Positions 1 through 7,021 of a stretch of 64,000 nt of DNA are shown here, in pieces; the stretch's first letter is position 1; each line of letters opens with the position of its first letter. The notes below the pieces were generated by a model. It was not told the DNA's origin, searched no databases, and saw only the letters and a program-made list of their open reading frames with translations. The position numbers and the translations under genes were made by a program. The DNA lies in contig NZ_SPVH01000006.1 of NCBI RefSeq assembly GCF_004614235.1, forward strand, positions 868,001 through 932,000. The letters run 5' to 3'. Source of the DNA: Brevundimonas intermedia. Lineage in GTDB: Bacteria > Pseudomonadota > Alphaproteobacteria > Caulobacterales > Caulobacteraceae.

Positions 1-743
1 TGGATCACCGTCGGCATGCCTTTCATGATGCCCAGGCGACGCGCGACTTCGGTATAGCTTTCGATGACATTGCCGAGATCGCGGCGGAAGCGATCCTTGT
101 CCAGCTTCTCGCCGGTGGTTGTGTCCCACAGGCGGCAGCTGTCGGGGCTGATCTCGTCGGCCAGCAGCACGCGGCTGAAGTCGTTTTCCCAGACGCGGCC
201 GAACTCGATCTTGAAGTCGACCAGGGTGATGCCGACCGCGCTGAACATGCCCGACAGATAGTCGTTCACGCGCACGGTCATGGCCAGCATGTCGTCCAGT
301 TCCTGGGTCGAGGCCCAGTTGAAGGCGGTGATGTGCTCTTCGGTGACCATCGGGTCGTTGAGCTCATCCTTCTTGTAGTAGAATTCGATGATCGAGCGGG
401 GCAGGGGCGTGCCTTCCTCGATGCCCAGGCGCTGGCTCATCGAGCCGGCGACGATGTTGCGGCAGACGACTTCCAGCGGAATGATCTCGACTTCGCGGAT
501 CAACTGCTCGCGCAGGTTCAGGCGTTTGATGAAGTGGTTGGTCACGCCGATGCCGTTCAGGCGCGACATGATGAATTCGCTGATCTGGTTGTTGACCACG
601 CCCTTGCCTTCTAGGACCGCCTTCTTCTGCGCGTTGAACGCGGTGGCGTCGTCCTTGAAATACTGGATCAGGGTGCCGGGCTCGGGTCCTTCGTACAGGA
701 TCTTGGCCTTGCCTTCGTAGATCTTCTTGCGCTTGCTGTTCAT
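1..743 (-). CDS. purC: SAICAR synthetase PurC (partial, 3' end off the window)
   Basis: Phosphoribosylaminoimidazole-succinocarboxamide synthase, which joins CAIR and aspartate using ATP in cytosolic purine synthesis. Reading leftward from the ATG at 743 the protein begins [19 protein letters not shown], with the family's N-terminal YEGKAK nucleotide-binding motif at residues 9-14. Further on are the conserved segments [10 protein letters not shown] and DEISPDSCR. About 247 codons are present before the window edge, so only the last few residues should be missing from a protein of about 250 residues. purU and purB lie nearby on the same strand but are separated from it by other genes. Identification is secure; the 3' end cannot be seen. 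Confidence 0.95.
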   Translation of the reverse strand, partial: MNSKRKKIYEGKAKILYEGPEPGTLIQYFKDDATAFNAQKKAVLEGKGVVNNQISEFIMSRLNGIGVTNHFIKRLNLREQLIREVEIIPLEVVCRNIVAGSMSQRLGIEEGTPLPRSIIEFYYKKDELNDPMVTEEHITAFNWASTQELDDMLAMTVRVNDYLSGMFSAVGITLVDFKIEFGRVWENDFSRVLLADEISPDSCRLWDTTTGEKLDKDRFRRDLGNVIESYTEVARRLGIMKGMPTVI

Positions 744-955
744 GGTCCGGTCCCGGCTTACGGGCGCCCTCCAGAAACAAAAATCGCGCGGCCATTTTTG
801 GATGGGGAAGACCCGGTCCTGGCGGCGCGTTTCGGAATCGTTCGGGCAGTCAATCTCGTTCGGCGTCTCCTTAGCCGAAGGCGGGCCTCGATACAAATGA
901 GGATGGCGACGCGCGGATTGGATGGGGACAGGATGTCCACCCGACTGAAGTCAGG

Positions 956-983
956 TTGCGTTCATGGACGGGCGGTCTATAGA
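956..983 (+). promoter_or_regulatory. candidate promoter for the DUF1476 gene
   Basis: TTGCGT at 956-961 and TATAGA at 978-983 are separated by 16 bp. This would start transcription near 990, about 40 nt before the ATG at 1033. It sits in the 289-bp spacer that also has to hold the divergent purC promoter. Assigned by eye only. Confidence 0.35.
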
Positions 984-1032
984 CGGCGCTTGCCCCGACG
1001 TTAGCGGGGTGGACGGAGCTTTGCTGAGCGAA

Positions 1033-1356
1033 ATGACGACCTTCGACGATCGGGAAAAGGCCTTCGAGGCTAAATACGCCCTCGATCAGGAGCAGGAATT
1101 CAAGGCCATCGCCCGGCGCAACCGGATGCTGGGCCTGTGGGCTGCCGAAAAGATGGGCCTGTCGAGCGAGAGCGCGGATCAATACGCCGCCGCCGTCGTG
1201 CGCGCCGATTTCGAGCAGCCGGGCGACGAGGACGTGTTCCGCAAGGTCGCCGGCGACTTCAAGGCCTCGGGCCTGTCGGTGTCGGAAGGTGAGATTCGCT
1301 CCAAGATCGACGAGCTGGCCTCGATCGCCCGCGAAGGCATTCGCGCCGGCGAATAA
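1033..1356 (+). CDS. DUF1476 protein (F1-ATPase zeta-type inhibitor family)
   Basis: A 107-residue, charged, mostly helical protein starting MTTFDDREKAFEAKYA. The DREKAFEAKYALDQE opening and the RNRMLGLWAAEKMG segment are typical of DUF1476, whose Paracoccus member is the zeta subunit that inhibits F1 ATP hydrolysis. The ATG at 1033 was chosen over an in-frame extension to 964 because the family begins with M-T-T-F-D-D and the upstream residues have no family character. It is divergent from purC and is followed by a strong intrinsic terminator. The family call is confident; function in this organism is inferred from the Paracoccus protein. Confidence 0.9.
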   Translation: MTTFDDREKAFEAKYALDQEQEFKAIARRNRMLGLWAAEKMGLSSESADQYAAAVVRADFEQPGDEDVFRKVAGDFKASGLSVSEGEIRSKIDELASIAREGIRAGE

Positions 1357-1387
1357 GTCCTAGGCCTTCGGGCTGATCCGAGAATTC

Positions 1388-1427
1388 GAAAGGGCCGCAC
1401 CCGGGGGAAAGTGCGGCCCTTTCTTTT
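1388..1427 (+). terminator. intrinsic terminator after the DUF1476 gene
   Basis: A perfect 13-bp stem (1388-1400 with 1411-1423, core GGGCCGCAC/GTGCGGCCC) with a 10-nt loop is followed by a T-rich run. It lies 31 bp after the stop codon. Confidence 0.9.
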
Positions 1428-1500
1428 CGCCGGGGACGTTGGGGGATGTCTTACCCGGCGTAGTGTGCGTCTCGCGCCCTTGAAGAACACGAGCGCCGAG

Positions 1501-1540
1501 ATTTGGTTTCAGGCGTTCCCGCCCGAAACCAAATTATTTT
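1501..1540 (+). terminator. terminator-like hairpin pointing right, beside the fasciclin gene stop
   Basis: Arms at 1501-1510 (ATTTGGTTTC) and 1525-1534 (GAAACCAAAT) pair perfectly, with extra GGC/GCC pairing inside, and are followed by TATTTTTT. The T-tract is on the + strand, although the adjacent gene ends here on the - strand, where no T-run follows the stem. It may be a second stop for transcripts from the left, or serve the minus gene as a T-poor hairpin. Confidence 0.55.
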
Positions 1541-2173
1541 TTACGGCATCAGAACCGTGTCCACGACGTGGACCACGCCGTTGGATTGACCCACGTCGGC
1601 CTGGGTGATGGTGGACGTGCCGCCCTTGGCGTCGGTGATGACCCAGGTGTTGTTCGGGCCGGCCGAAACCTTCAGCTCTTCGCCCTGAACCGTCTTCAGC
1701 GTGGCGGTTCCACCGTTGGCCTGGGCCTGGGCGGCGATGTCGGCGGCCGTCAGGCGACCGGCGACCACGTGATAGGTCAGGATCTTGGTCAGGTCGGCCT
1801 TCATCGCCGGCTGCATCAGGCTGGTGCGCGTCGCCTCGGGGATCTTCTCGAAGGCGGCGTTGTCAGGCGCGAAGACGGTGAAGGGGCCGGGGCCCTGCAG
1901 CGTCTCGACCAGACCGGCGGCGGTCACGGCCGACACCAGGGTGCTGAGGTTCGACGCCTTGGACGCATTGGCGACGATGGTTTCGTTGGGGCTCATGGCG
2001 GCGCCGCCGACCATCGGATCGGTCGCGGGGGCCATGGCGGCGCCTTCGGCAGGAGCCATGGCGGTCGATTCCGCCGGGGTCGTGGCGGCCGGTTCGTTGT
2101 TGCCACAGGCGCCCAGCGCCATCAGCGCGCCACCGGATACGGCGACGAGCATGAGATTGCGAAGATTGGTCAT
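1541..2173 (-). CDS. fasciclin-domain (FAS1) lipoprotein
   Basis: A 210-residue exported protein. It has a lipoprotein signal (LMALGAC, Cys23), a low-complexity linker rich in Ala, Pro, Glu and Met, and one FAS1 domain from about residue 75 to the end. The domain shows the family segments GPFTVFAPDNAAFEKIP and LTYHVVAGRL and ends NGVVHVVDTVLMP. FAS1 domains mediate adhesion, and bacterial members are usually periplasmic or surface-anchored. The start at 2173 was preferred over an upstream extension to 2260 because it gives a clean lipoprotein signal and has GGGAACG upstream. A second FAS1 protein lies at 14610-15530. Confidence 0.9.
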   Translation of the reverse strand: MTNLRNLMLVAVSGGALMALGACGNNEPAATTPAESTAMAPAEGAAMAPATDPMVGGAAMSPNETIVANASKASNLSTLVSAVTAAGLVETLQGPGPFTVFAPDNAAFEKIPEATRTSLMQPAMKADLTKILTYHVVAGRLTAADIAAQAQANGGTATLKTVQGEELKVSAGPNNTWVITDAKGGTSTITQADVGQSNGVVHVVDTVLMP

Positions 2174-2279
2174 TGTGTTTCGTTCCCTTTGGGCCGCTCT
2201 CAAGGCGGTAACGGGAATGTTACGCGCGAAAGCGCACAATGGATGCATGCCGCGCGACAAGACATCGCAGCTTCACCAT

Positions 2280-3122
2280 TCAGTCTTCGAACACCACCGT
2301 CTTTGTGCCGTGCAGCAAAACGCGGTCTTCCAGGTGGCGACGCACGGCGCGCGCCAGGACGCGGCGCTCGATATCTCTCCCCTTGCGGATCAAATCTTCG
2401 GGCGTGTCGCGGTGGCTGATCCGTTCGACGTCCTGTTCGATGATGGGGCCTTCGTCCAGGTCGGGGGTGACGTAGTGGGCGGTGGCGCCGATCACCTTCA
2501 CCCCGCGCGCATGAGCCTGATGGTACGGCCGGGCGCCCTTGAAGCCGGGCAGGAAGGAGTGGTGGATGTTGATGCAGCGTCCCTCCAACTTGCGACTGAG
2601 ATCGTCGGACAGGATCTGCATATAGCGCGCCAGCACGACCAGCTCGGTGCCCGTCTCCTCGATCAGCCGCAGCAGTTCGGCCTCCTGCGCCGGCTTGTCC
2701 GCGGCGCTGACCGGCAGGTGATGGAAGGGCAGATCGCCCAGATCGACATGGCCGATCTGTTCGCGGGGATGGTTCGACACGACCGCCGTCACCTGCATTG
2801 GCAGTTCATCGATGCGCCACCGGTAAAGCAGGTCCGCCAGGCAGTGATCGAACTTGGAGGTCAGGATCATCACCCGGCGCGGCGCGGAACCGCGCAGGGT
2901 CCAGTCCATGGCGAACCGCTCGGCTAACGGTGCGAAGGCTGCGCGGATCGCCGCCTCCGGATCGCCGTCCGCCGGTTCGAACACCACCCGCATGAAGAAG
3001 GTGGCGCTGGAGGCGTCGCCGAACTGTTGCGCGTCGGAGATGTTGGCGTCCCGCTCCAGCAGGAAGGCGGAAACGGCGGCGACGATGCCGTGGCGGTCGG
3101 GGCAGGATAGGGTCAGGATCAT
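2280..3122 (-). CDS. purU: formyltetrahydrofolate deformylase PurU
   Basis: Hydrolyses 10-formyl-THF to formate and THF, balancing the one-carbon pool and supplying formate for purine synthesis. At 280 residues it is full length for the family. An N-terminal ACT domain (begins [19 protein letters not shown]) is followed by a formyltransferase-type catalytic domain. The catalytic set is visible: Asn in VVSNHPRE, His in [13 protein letters not shown], and Asp in [13 protein letters not shown]. It ends 106 bp before the fasciclin gene and is the last gene of a same-strand run with the glycosylase, oxygenase and purB. Confidence 0.96.
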   Translation of the reverse strand: MILTLSCPDRHGIVAAVSAFLLERDANISDAQQFGDASSATFFMRVVFEPADGDPEAAIRAAFAPLAERFAMDWTLRGSAPRRVMILTSKFDHCLADLLYRWRIDELPMQVTAVVSNHPREQIGHVDLGDLPFHHLPVSAADKPAQEAELLRLIEETGTELVVLARYMQILSDDLSRKLEGRCINIHHSFLPGFKGARPYHQAHARGVKVIGATAHYVTPDLDEGPIIEQDVERISHRDTPEDLIRKGRDIERRVLARAVRRHLEDRVLLHGTKTVVFED

Positions 3123-3134
3123 CTGGCGGCAGGC

Positions 3135-3638
3135 TTATCCGGGGAGAAACTTCCCCAGTATGGCCCAGCTGTCCGCCTTTGCCGACAAGGATATTGCATG
3201 GGCCGGGCTGGACGACGGCAGATCGACCAGGGCGACGCCCTCCAGATCGCGTAAGATTCGCCGGCCTAGCTTGGCCGCCAGCCCGCCGTTGAAGGCCACG
3301 GCACGCAGGTTCGGCAGGCTTTCGACCAGACCCCGCAGATCAGCCGCCTCGGGCGAACGGATCGCCGCGTCCAGACTGCCAGACCGTTCCGCCGAGGCGA
3401 TCACGTCCCACAGACCGACGCCGCGCGCCTTCAAACGTTCCAGCCGTTGCTCATAGGGCAGGGCGGCCAGGTCCTCGCCCAGCACGCCGCCGATCAGCGG
3501 CCAGAAACCGTTGCGCGGATGGGCGTAATAGCGTGCGGCGGCCAGCGAGGCCGCACCCGGCAGGCTTCCAAGGATCAGAACCTGGGCATCCGGGGCGACG
3601 ACGGGTTCAAAGGCGCGCTTTCGCCCGGCGTCGGTCAT
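3135..3638 (-). CDS. hypoxanthine/deoxyinosine-DNA glycosylase-like (UDG superfamily)
   Basis: A 167-residue protein of the uracil-DNA glycosylase fold, closest in motifs to the family 6 hypoxanthine-DNA glycosylases. Motif 1 is GSLPG at residues 24-28, followed by YYAHPRNGFWPLIG at 37-50. Motif 2 near the C-terminus is LPSSSPAHA. Such enzymes excise deaminated bases from DNA. The ATG at 3638 overlaps the stop of the upstream oxygenase gene in an ATGA, which fixes the start and implies coupling. Substrate specificity is inferred from the family; the fold is confident. Confidence 0.85.
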   Translation of the reverse strand: MTDAGRKRAFEPVVAPDAQVLILGSLPGAASLAAARYYAHPRNGFWPLIGGVLGEDLAALPYEQRLERLKARGVGLWDVIASAERSGSLDAAIRSPEAADLRGLVESLPNLRAVAFNGGLAAKLGRRILRDLEGVALVDLPSSSPAHAISLSAKADSWAILGKFLPG

Positions 3639-4366
3639 TTGACCGGCGGGTCGTCGCGCAGCCAGCCGGTGATCGAGCGTCGCTTGCCGCCGGCGTATCC
3701 CGCCACCGGCGCGACGGAGTGCATGCGGGGCGTCTTGAACACGGTCCAGACGTTGAAGCCGGGTTTGAGGCCGCGCTCGATGTCGCCGTTCGCATCGTGG
3801 AACATCAGCTGACCGCCCCAATCCGAGCGCCAGTCGCGCGAGAGGCCCAGCGTATAGGCCGCACGACGCTGACCCTGATCGGTGTCGTCGTGCAGGGTCA
3901 GGAAGTCGCCGGGGCGAAACCAGGTGGCCTGGGCGTCGATCTTCGTCAGGGCGGTCTCGCCGGTGACCGCCTTGGCGAACTCGATGAAGGGGGTGTCGTT
4001 GAAGAACTGGATCAGGACGTGGGTCGCATGACCTGGGTCCTGACCCGTCAGGAAGACCTTGATGACGGGATAGGCCAGATAGACGAAGGAGAAGCCGTCG
4101 CGGCCCTTGTGCAGGGCGGCCTGGACGCGCGCGTTCAGTTCGTCCCGGCCCAGCGCCGCCATCTCTTGTGGAGATATCAACTCCCCGCCCTTCGCCGTGG
4201 GCAGGGCGAGGCTCCAGGCCGTGTCGTGTTCCAGCGCCAGCGCCAGCCATTCGGCGCTGGCCTCATCCAGCAGGTCTGGCACCTGCACCATGCCGTCGCG
4301 CGCATAGGCCGCCGCATAGTCGCGGGGGTCGAGCCGGGGATTGAGCCGGATCGTGCGCTCGCTCAT
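3635..4366 (-). CDS. 2-oxoglutarate/Fe(II)-dependent oxygenase (prolyl hydroxylase-like)
   Basis: A 243-residue cupin-fold dioxygenase. The metal triad is seen as H159-x-D161 (TLHDDTD) and H216 (RMHSVAP), and the 2-oxoglutarate-binding Arg as R229 or R230 (KRRSITGW). The segment SDWGGQLMFHD before the distal His is typical of the SM-20/Tpa1-like group that hydroxylates protein or peptide substrates. No signal peptide is visible, so it is likely cytosolic. It starts 6 bp after purB and overlaps the glycosylase gene by 4 bp, so the three are probably co-transcribed. The substrate is unknown. Confidence 0.85.
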   Translation of the reverse strand: MSERTIRLNPRLDPRDYAAAYARDGMVQVPDLLDEASAEWLALALEHDTAWSLALPTAKGGELISPQEMAALGRDELNARVQAALHKGRDGFSFVYLAYPVIKVFLTGQDPGHATHVLIQFFNDTPFIEFAKAVTGETALTKIDAQATWFRPGDFLTLHDDTDQGQRRAAYTLGLSRDWRSDWGGQLMFHDANGDIERGLKPGFNVWTVFKTPRMHSVAPVAGYAGGKRRSITGWLRDDPPVK

Positions 4367-4371
4367 GGCCT

Positions 4372-5670
4372 TTAGTCTCCGAACACCCGCTTGAACACCA
4401 CGTCCACGTTCTTGGTGTGATAGTCGAGGTCGAACAGGGCTTCCAGTTGTTCGGCGGGCAGGGTGACGCGCGCGTCGGCCTTCAGGAAGTCGATGAAGAC
4501 CCCTTCGCCGCGCCAGACCTTCATGGCGTTCTCCTGCACGGCGGCATAGGCGTCTTCGCGCGAGATGCCCGCCTGGGTCAGGGCCAGCATGACCCGTTGC
4601 GAGTGAACCAGACCGCCGAGGCGGTCGATGTTCTTTTGCATGTTCTCAGGATAGACGTTCAGCCGTTCGACCACATTGGCCAGGCGTTGCAGGGCGAAGT
4701 CCAGGTGGATGGTGGCGTCCGGGCCGATGCCGCGCTCGACCGACGAGTGGCTGATGTCGCGCTCGTGCCACAGGGCGACGTTCTCCATCGCGGGCGTCAC
4801 GGCCGAACGGACCAGACGGGCCAGGCCGGTCAGGTTCTCGGTCAGGATCGGGTTGCGCTTGTGCGGCATGGCCGACGAGCCCTTCTGGCCCTTGTCGAAG
4901 AACTCTTCCGCTTCCAGCACCTCGGTGCGCTGCAGGTGACGGATCTCGACGGCGAGGCGTTCGACCGAACTGGCGATGACGCCCAGGGCGGCGAAGAAGG
5001 CGGCATGGCGGTCGCGCGGGATGACCTGGGTCGAGACCGGCTCGACCTGAAGCCCCATCTTGTTGGCGACATATTGCTCCACCGCCGGATCGACGTTGGC
5101 AAAGGTGCCGACGGCGCCGGAGATGGCGCAGGTGGCGATCTCTTCCTTGGCGGTGATCAGGCGGCGCTTGGCGCGCTGGAACTCGGCATGATAGCCGGCC
5201 AGCTTCAGGCCGAAGGTCACCGGCTCGGCATGAATGCCGTGGCTGCGGCCGACGGTCGGGGTGTATTTATGTTCCTTGGCGCGGGTCTCCAGCGCGGCCA
5301 GCACCCGGTCGACGCCGTCGATCAGCAGGTCCGACGACCGGGCCAGCTGGACCGCGAAACAGGTGTCCAGCACGTCCGACGAGGTCATGCCCTGGTGCAG
5401 GAAGCGGGCTTCCTCGCCGACGATTTCCGACACATGGGTCAGGAAGGCGATGACGTCGTGTTTGGTGGTGCGCTCGATCTCGTCGATGCGGTCCGCGTCG
5501 AAGGTCGCGTCCTTGCCCTTGGCCCAGATGGCGTCCGCTGCGTCCTGCGGGATGACGCCCAGCTCGGCCATCTTGGTGGCGGCGTGGGCCTCGATCTCGA
5601 ACCAGATCTTGTACTTGGTCTCTTGCGACCAGATGGCGGCGGCGACGGGGCGGGAATAGCGCGTGATCAT
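4372..5670 (-). CDS. purB: adenylosuccinate lyase PurB
   Basis: Catalyses two beta-eliminations in purine synthesis, SAICAR to AICAR and adenylosuccinate to AMP. At 432 residues it is full length for the shorter PurB type. The fumarase/aspartase superfamily signature [11 protein letters not shown] is at residues 264-274, and the active-site histidine regions are TTKHDV (H71) and [10 protein letters not shown] (H144). The protein starts MITRYSRP, a common PurB beginning. It heads the minus-strand run purB-oxygenase-glycosylase-purU. Its promoter must lie in the spacer shared with the divergent sugE-type gene. Confidence 0.98.
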   Translation of the reverse strand: MITRYSRPVAAAIWSQETKYKIWFEIEAHAATKMAELGVIPQDAADAIWAKGKDATFDADRIDEIERTTKHDVIAFLTHVSEIVGEEARFLHQGMTSSDVLDTCFAVQLARSSDLLIDGVDRVLAALETRAKEHKYTPTVGRSHGIHAEPVTFGLKLAGYHAEFQRAKRRLITAKEEIATCAISGAVGTFANVDPAVEQYVANKMGLQVEPVSTQVIPRDRHAAFFAALGVIASSVERLAVEIRHLQRTEVLEAEEFFDKGQKGSSAMPHKRNPILTENLTGLARLVRSAVTPAMENVALWHERDISHSSVERGIGPDATIHLDFALQRLANVVERLNVYPENMQKNIDRLGGLVHSQRVMLALTQAGISREDAYAAVQENAMKVWRGEGVFIDFLKADARVTLPAEQLEALFDLDYHTKNVDVVFKRVFGD

Positions 5671-5717
5671 GGGCCGGTCGTGTCGGTCTCAAGGGCTTCA
5701 GAGTCAAGGTTCGTCGC

Positions 5718-5746
5718 TTGACTTCCCGCCGGCCTGTCCCAGATCA
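5718..5746 (+). promoter_or_regulatory. candidate promoter of the guanidine leader/SMR gene
   Basis: TTGACT at 5718-5723 and AGATCA at 5741-5746 are spaced by 17 bp. Transcription would begin near 5753, exactly where the first riboswitch hairpin starts (5754). The -35 is good and the -10 is weak. Confidence 0.4.
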
Positions 5747-5753
5747 TCGACCT

Positions 5754-5824
5754 AGAGGACGACCTCTCCCTTCATCGGGCATGACCGCCGGGACGACCCG
5801 GCTCGCCATGCAAGGGAGAACGTC
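5754..5824 (+). promoter_or_regulatory. guanidine-II (mini-ykkC) riboswitch
   Basis: Two hairpins, each capped by an ACGA tetraloop, precede the SMR gene. P1 is 5754-5758 with 5763-5767 (loop 5759-5762). P2 is 5787-5792 with 5797-5802 (GCCGGG/CCCGGC, loop 5793-5796). Tandem stems with ACGR loops are the defining trait of the guanidine-II class. The Shine-Dalgarno AAGGGAGA (5812-5819) is perfectly complementary to TCTCCCTT (5765-5772), which overlaps the 3' side of P1. Forming P1 when guanidine binds would therefore free the ribosome site, giving translational activation. The gene downstream is a Gdx/SugE-type exporter, the expected partner. Confidence 0.9.
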
Positions 5825-6145
5825 ATGGCCTGGATATTCCTTCTTTTCGCCGGCCTACTCGAAGTCGTCTGGGCTTTTTTGATGAAGGCGTCGGCCGGTT
5901 TCACCAAGCCGTGGCCGACCGTCGGCATGCTGGTCTTCATGATCGGATCGTTCGGCCTGCTGTCGATGGCGATGAAAACCCTGCCGCTGGGCACGGCCTA
6001 TGCGATCTGGACCGGGATCGGGGCGGTGGGCGCCTTCGTGGTCGGGGCGGTCTTCCTGGGCGAGCCGCTGACGCCGCTCAGGATCGCCGGGGTGACGCTG
6101 ATTGCCTCGGGCCTGGTTGTGCTGAAGCTGGCGTCCAGCCATTGA
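5825..6145 (+). CDS. sugE: SMR family guanidinium exporter (Gdx/SugE type)
   Basis: A 106-residue, four-helix small multidrug resistance protein of the inner membrane. The essential proton/substrate carboxylate is E13 in AGLLEVVWA. The SugE/Gdx markers W16 and the segment LPLGTAYAIWTGIGAVGAF are present, placing it with guanidinium/proton antiporters rather than EmrE-type drug pumps. The start is set by the AAGGGAG ribosome site six bases upstream, which is part of a guanidine-II riboswitch. The promoter and leader are its own and it is divergent from purB; a GST gene follows after 30 bp and may be co-transcribed. The riboswitch makes the guanidine assignment strong. Confidence 0.95.
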   Translation: MAWIFLLFAGLLEVVWAFLMKASAGFTKPWPTVGMLVFMIGSFGLLSMAMKTLPLGTAYAIWTGIGAVGAFVVGAVFLGEPLTPLRIAGVTLIASGLVVLKLASSH

Positions 6146-6175
6146 TGGTCGCCACGTTTCCAAGGTGAGGACGAC

Positions 6176-6832
6176 ATGGAACTGGTGATCGGCGACAAGG
6201 CCTATTCGACATGGTCGTTGCGACCCTGGCTGGTGCTGAAACACTGTGGCGCGTCGTTCGACGAGATCGTCGTGCCGCTGAACCAGCCGGACACTGATCG
6301 CCGCCTTCGTGAGCATTCGCCATCCGGCCTCGTGCCGGTGTTGAAGGTCGATGGCGAGGTCATCTGGGACTCGATGGCCATCGCCGTGTGGGCGGCGGAA
6401 CGCTATCCCGAGGCGCGGCTCTGGCCCGCCGACGCCCATGCGCGCTGGCTGGCGCGGTCTGCGGCCTGCGAGATGCACGGCGGTTTCAGCGCCTTGCGGA
6501 CCGCCTGTTCGACGGGCCCCGATCACTGGATGGTCGGCCCCAGCCGGGCCCCCGCGCCGCAACATCCGGGATTGGACAAGGATCTGCGCCGCATCGTCGA
6601 ACTGTGGCGCGGCATGCGCGACCGGTTCAGGGGCGGCGGGCCCTATCTGTTCGGAGAATGGTCTGTGCCGGACGCCTTCTTCACGCCGGTCGCTGCCCGC
6701 ATTCGCCATTTCCAGCTGGACTTGGCGACCCACGGCGATGACGGGACGGCCCAGGCCTATGCTGACACCCTGCTGGCACATCCGGATTTTCTTCAGTGGG
6801 AGGCCGACGCCTTGGCTTCGACGGGGGCTTAA
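6176..6832 (+). CDS. glutathione S-transferase
   Basis: A 218-residue cytosolic GST. The N-terminal thioredoxin-like half (residues 1 to about 80) contains YSTWSLRPWLVLK, with a candidate catalytic Ser, then the cis-Pro site GLVPVLKVDG and the glutathione gamma-Glu contact as DSMAIAVWAAERYP (Asp-Ser rather than the usual Glu-Ser). The C-terminal helical domain contains SVPDAFFTPVAAR, a typical N-capping segment. The substrate is unknown. It follows the SMR gene by 30 bp on the same strand and may be read from the same transcript, so it might also respond to guanidine; that is inference. Confidence 0.92.
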   Translation: MELVIGDKAYSTWSLRPWLVLKHCGASFDEIVVPLNQPDTDRRLREHSPSGLVPVLKVDGEVIWDSMAIAVWAAERYPEARLWPADAHARWLARSAACEMHGGFSALRTACSTGPDHWMVGPSRAPAPQHPGLDKDLRRIVELWRGMRDRFRGGGPYLFGEWSVPDAFFTPVAARIRHFQLDLATHGDDGTAQAYADTLLAHPDFLQWEADALASTGA

Positions 6833-6889
6833 CGGGCGAAAACCATCCCGGCTGACGCGGCGTTAAGCGGACGCCGTTATCCGTTGGGA

Positions 6890-7021
6890 ATGAAAAGCCC
6901 GACCCTCCCGACCGATCCGACCGAAACCGCGTCGCGCGGCATTCATCCGGTCATGGGTTATGGTCTTGCGGCCCTGATCGGCGCGGCCTTCTGGGCCAGC
7001 CTGCTGTTTACGGTCTTCTAG
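6890..7021 (+). CDS. small single-pass membrane protein (43 aa, hypothetical)
   Basis: A short ORF starting MKSPTLPTDPTETAS. It has a polar N-terminus and then one strongly hydrophobic helix of about 22 residues (GYGLAALIGAAFWASLLFTV), ending one residue later. TTGGGA lies just before the ATG. Its stop overlaps the end of the convergent lytic transglycosylase gene by 4 bp. The clean division into a polar head and a single membrane helix, and the exact fit between neighbours, argue for a real gene, but I recognise no family. Confidence 0.5.
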   Translation: MKSPTLPTDPTETASRGIHPVMGYGLAALIGAAFWASLLFTVF

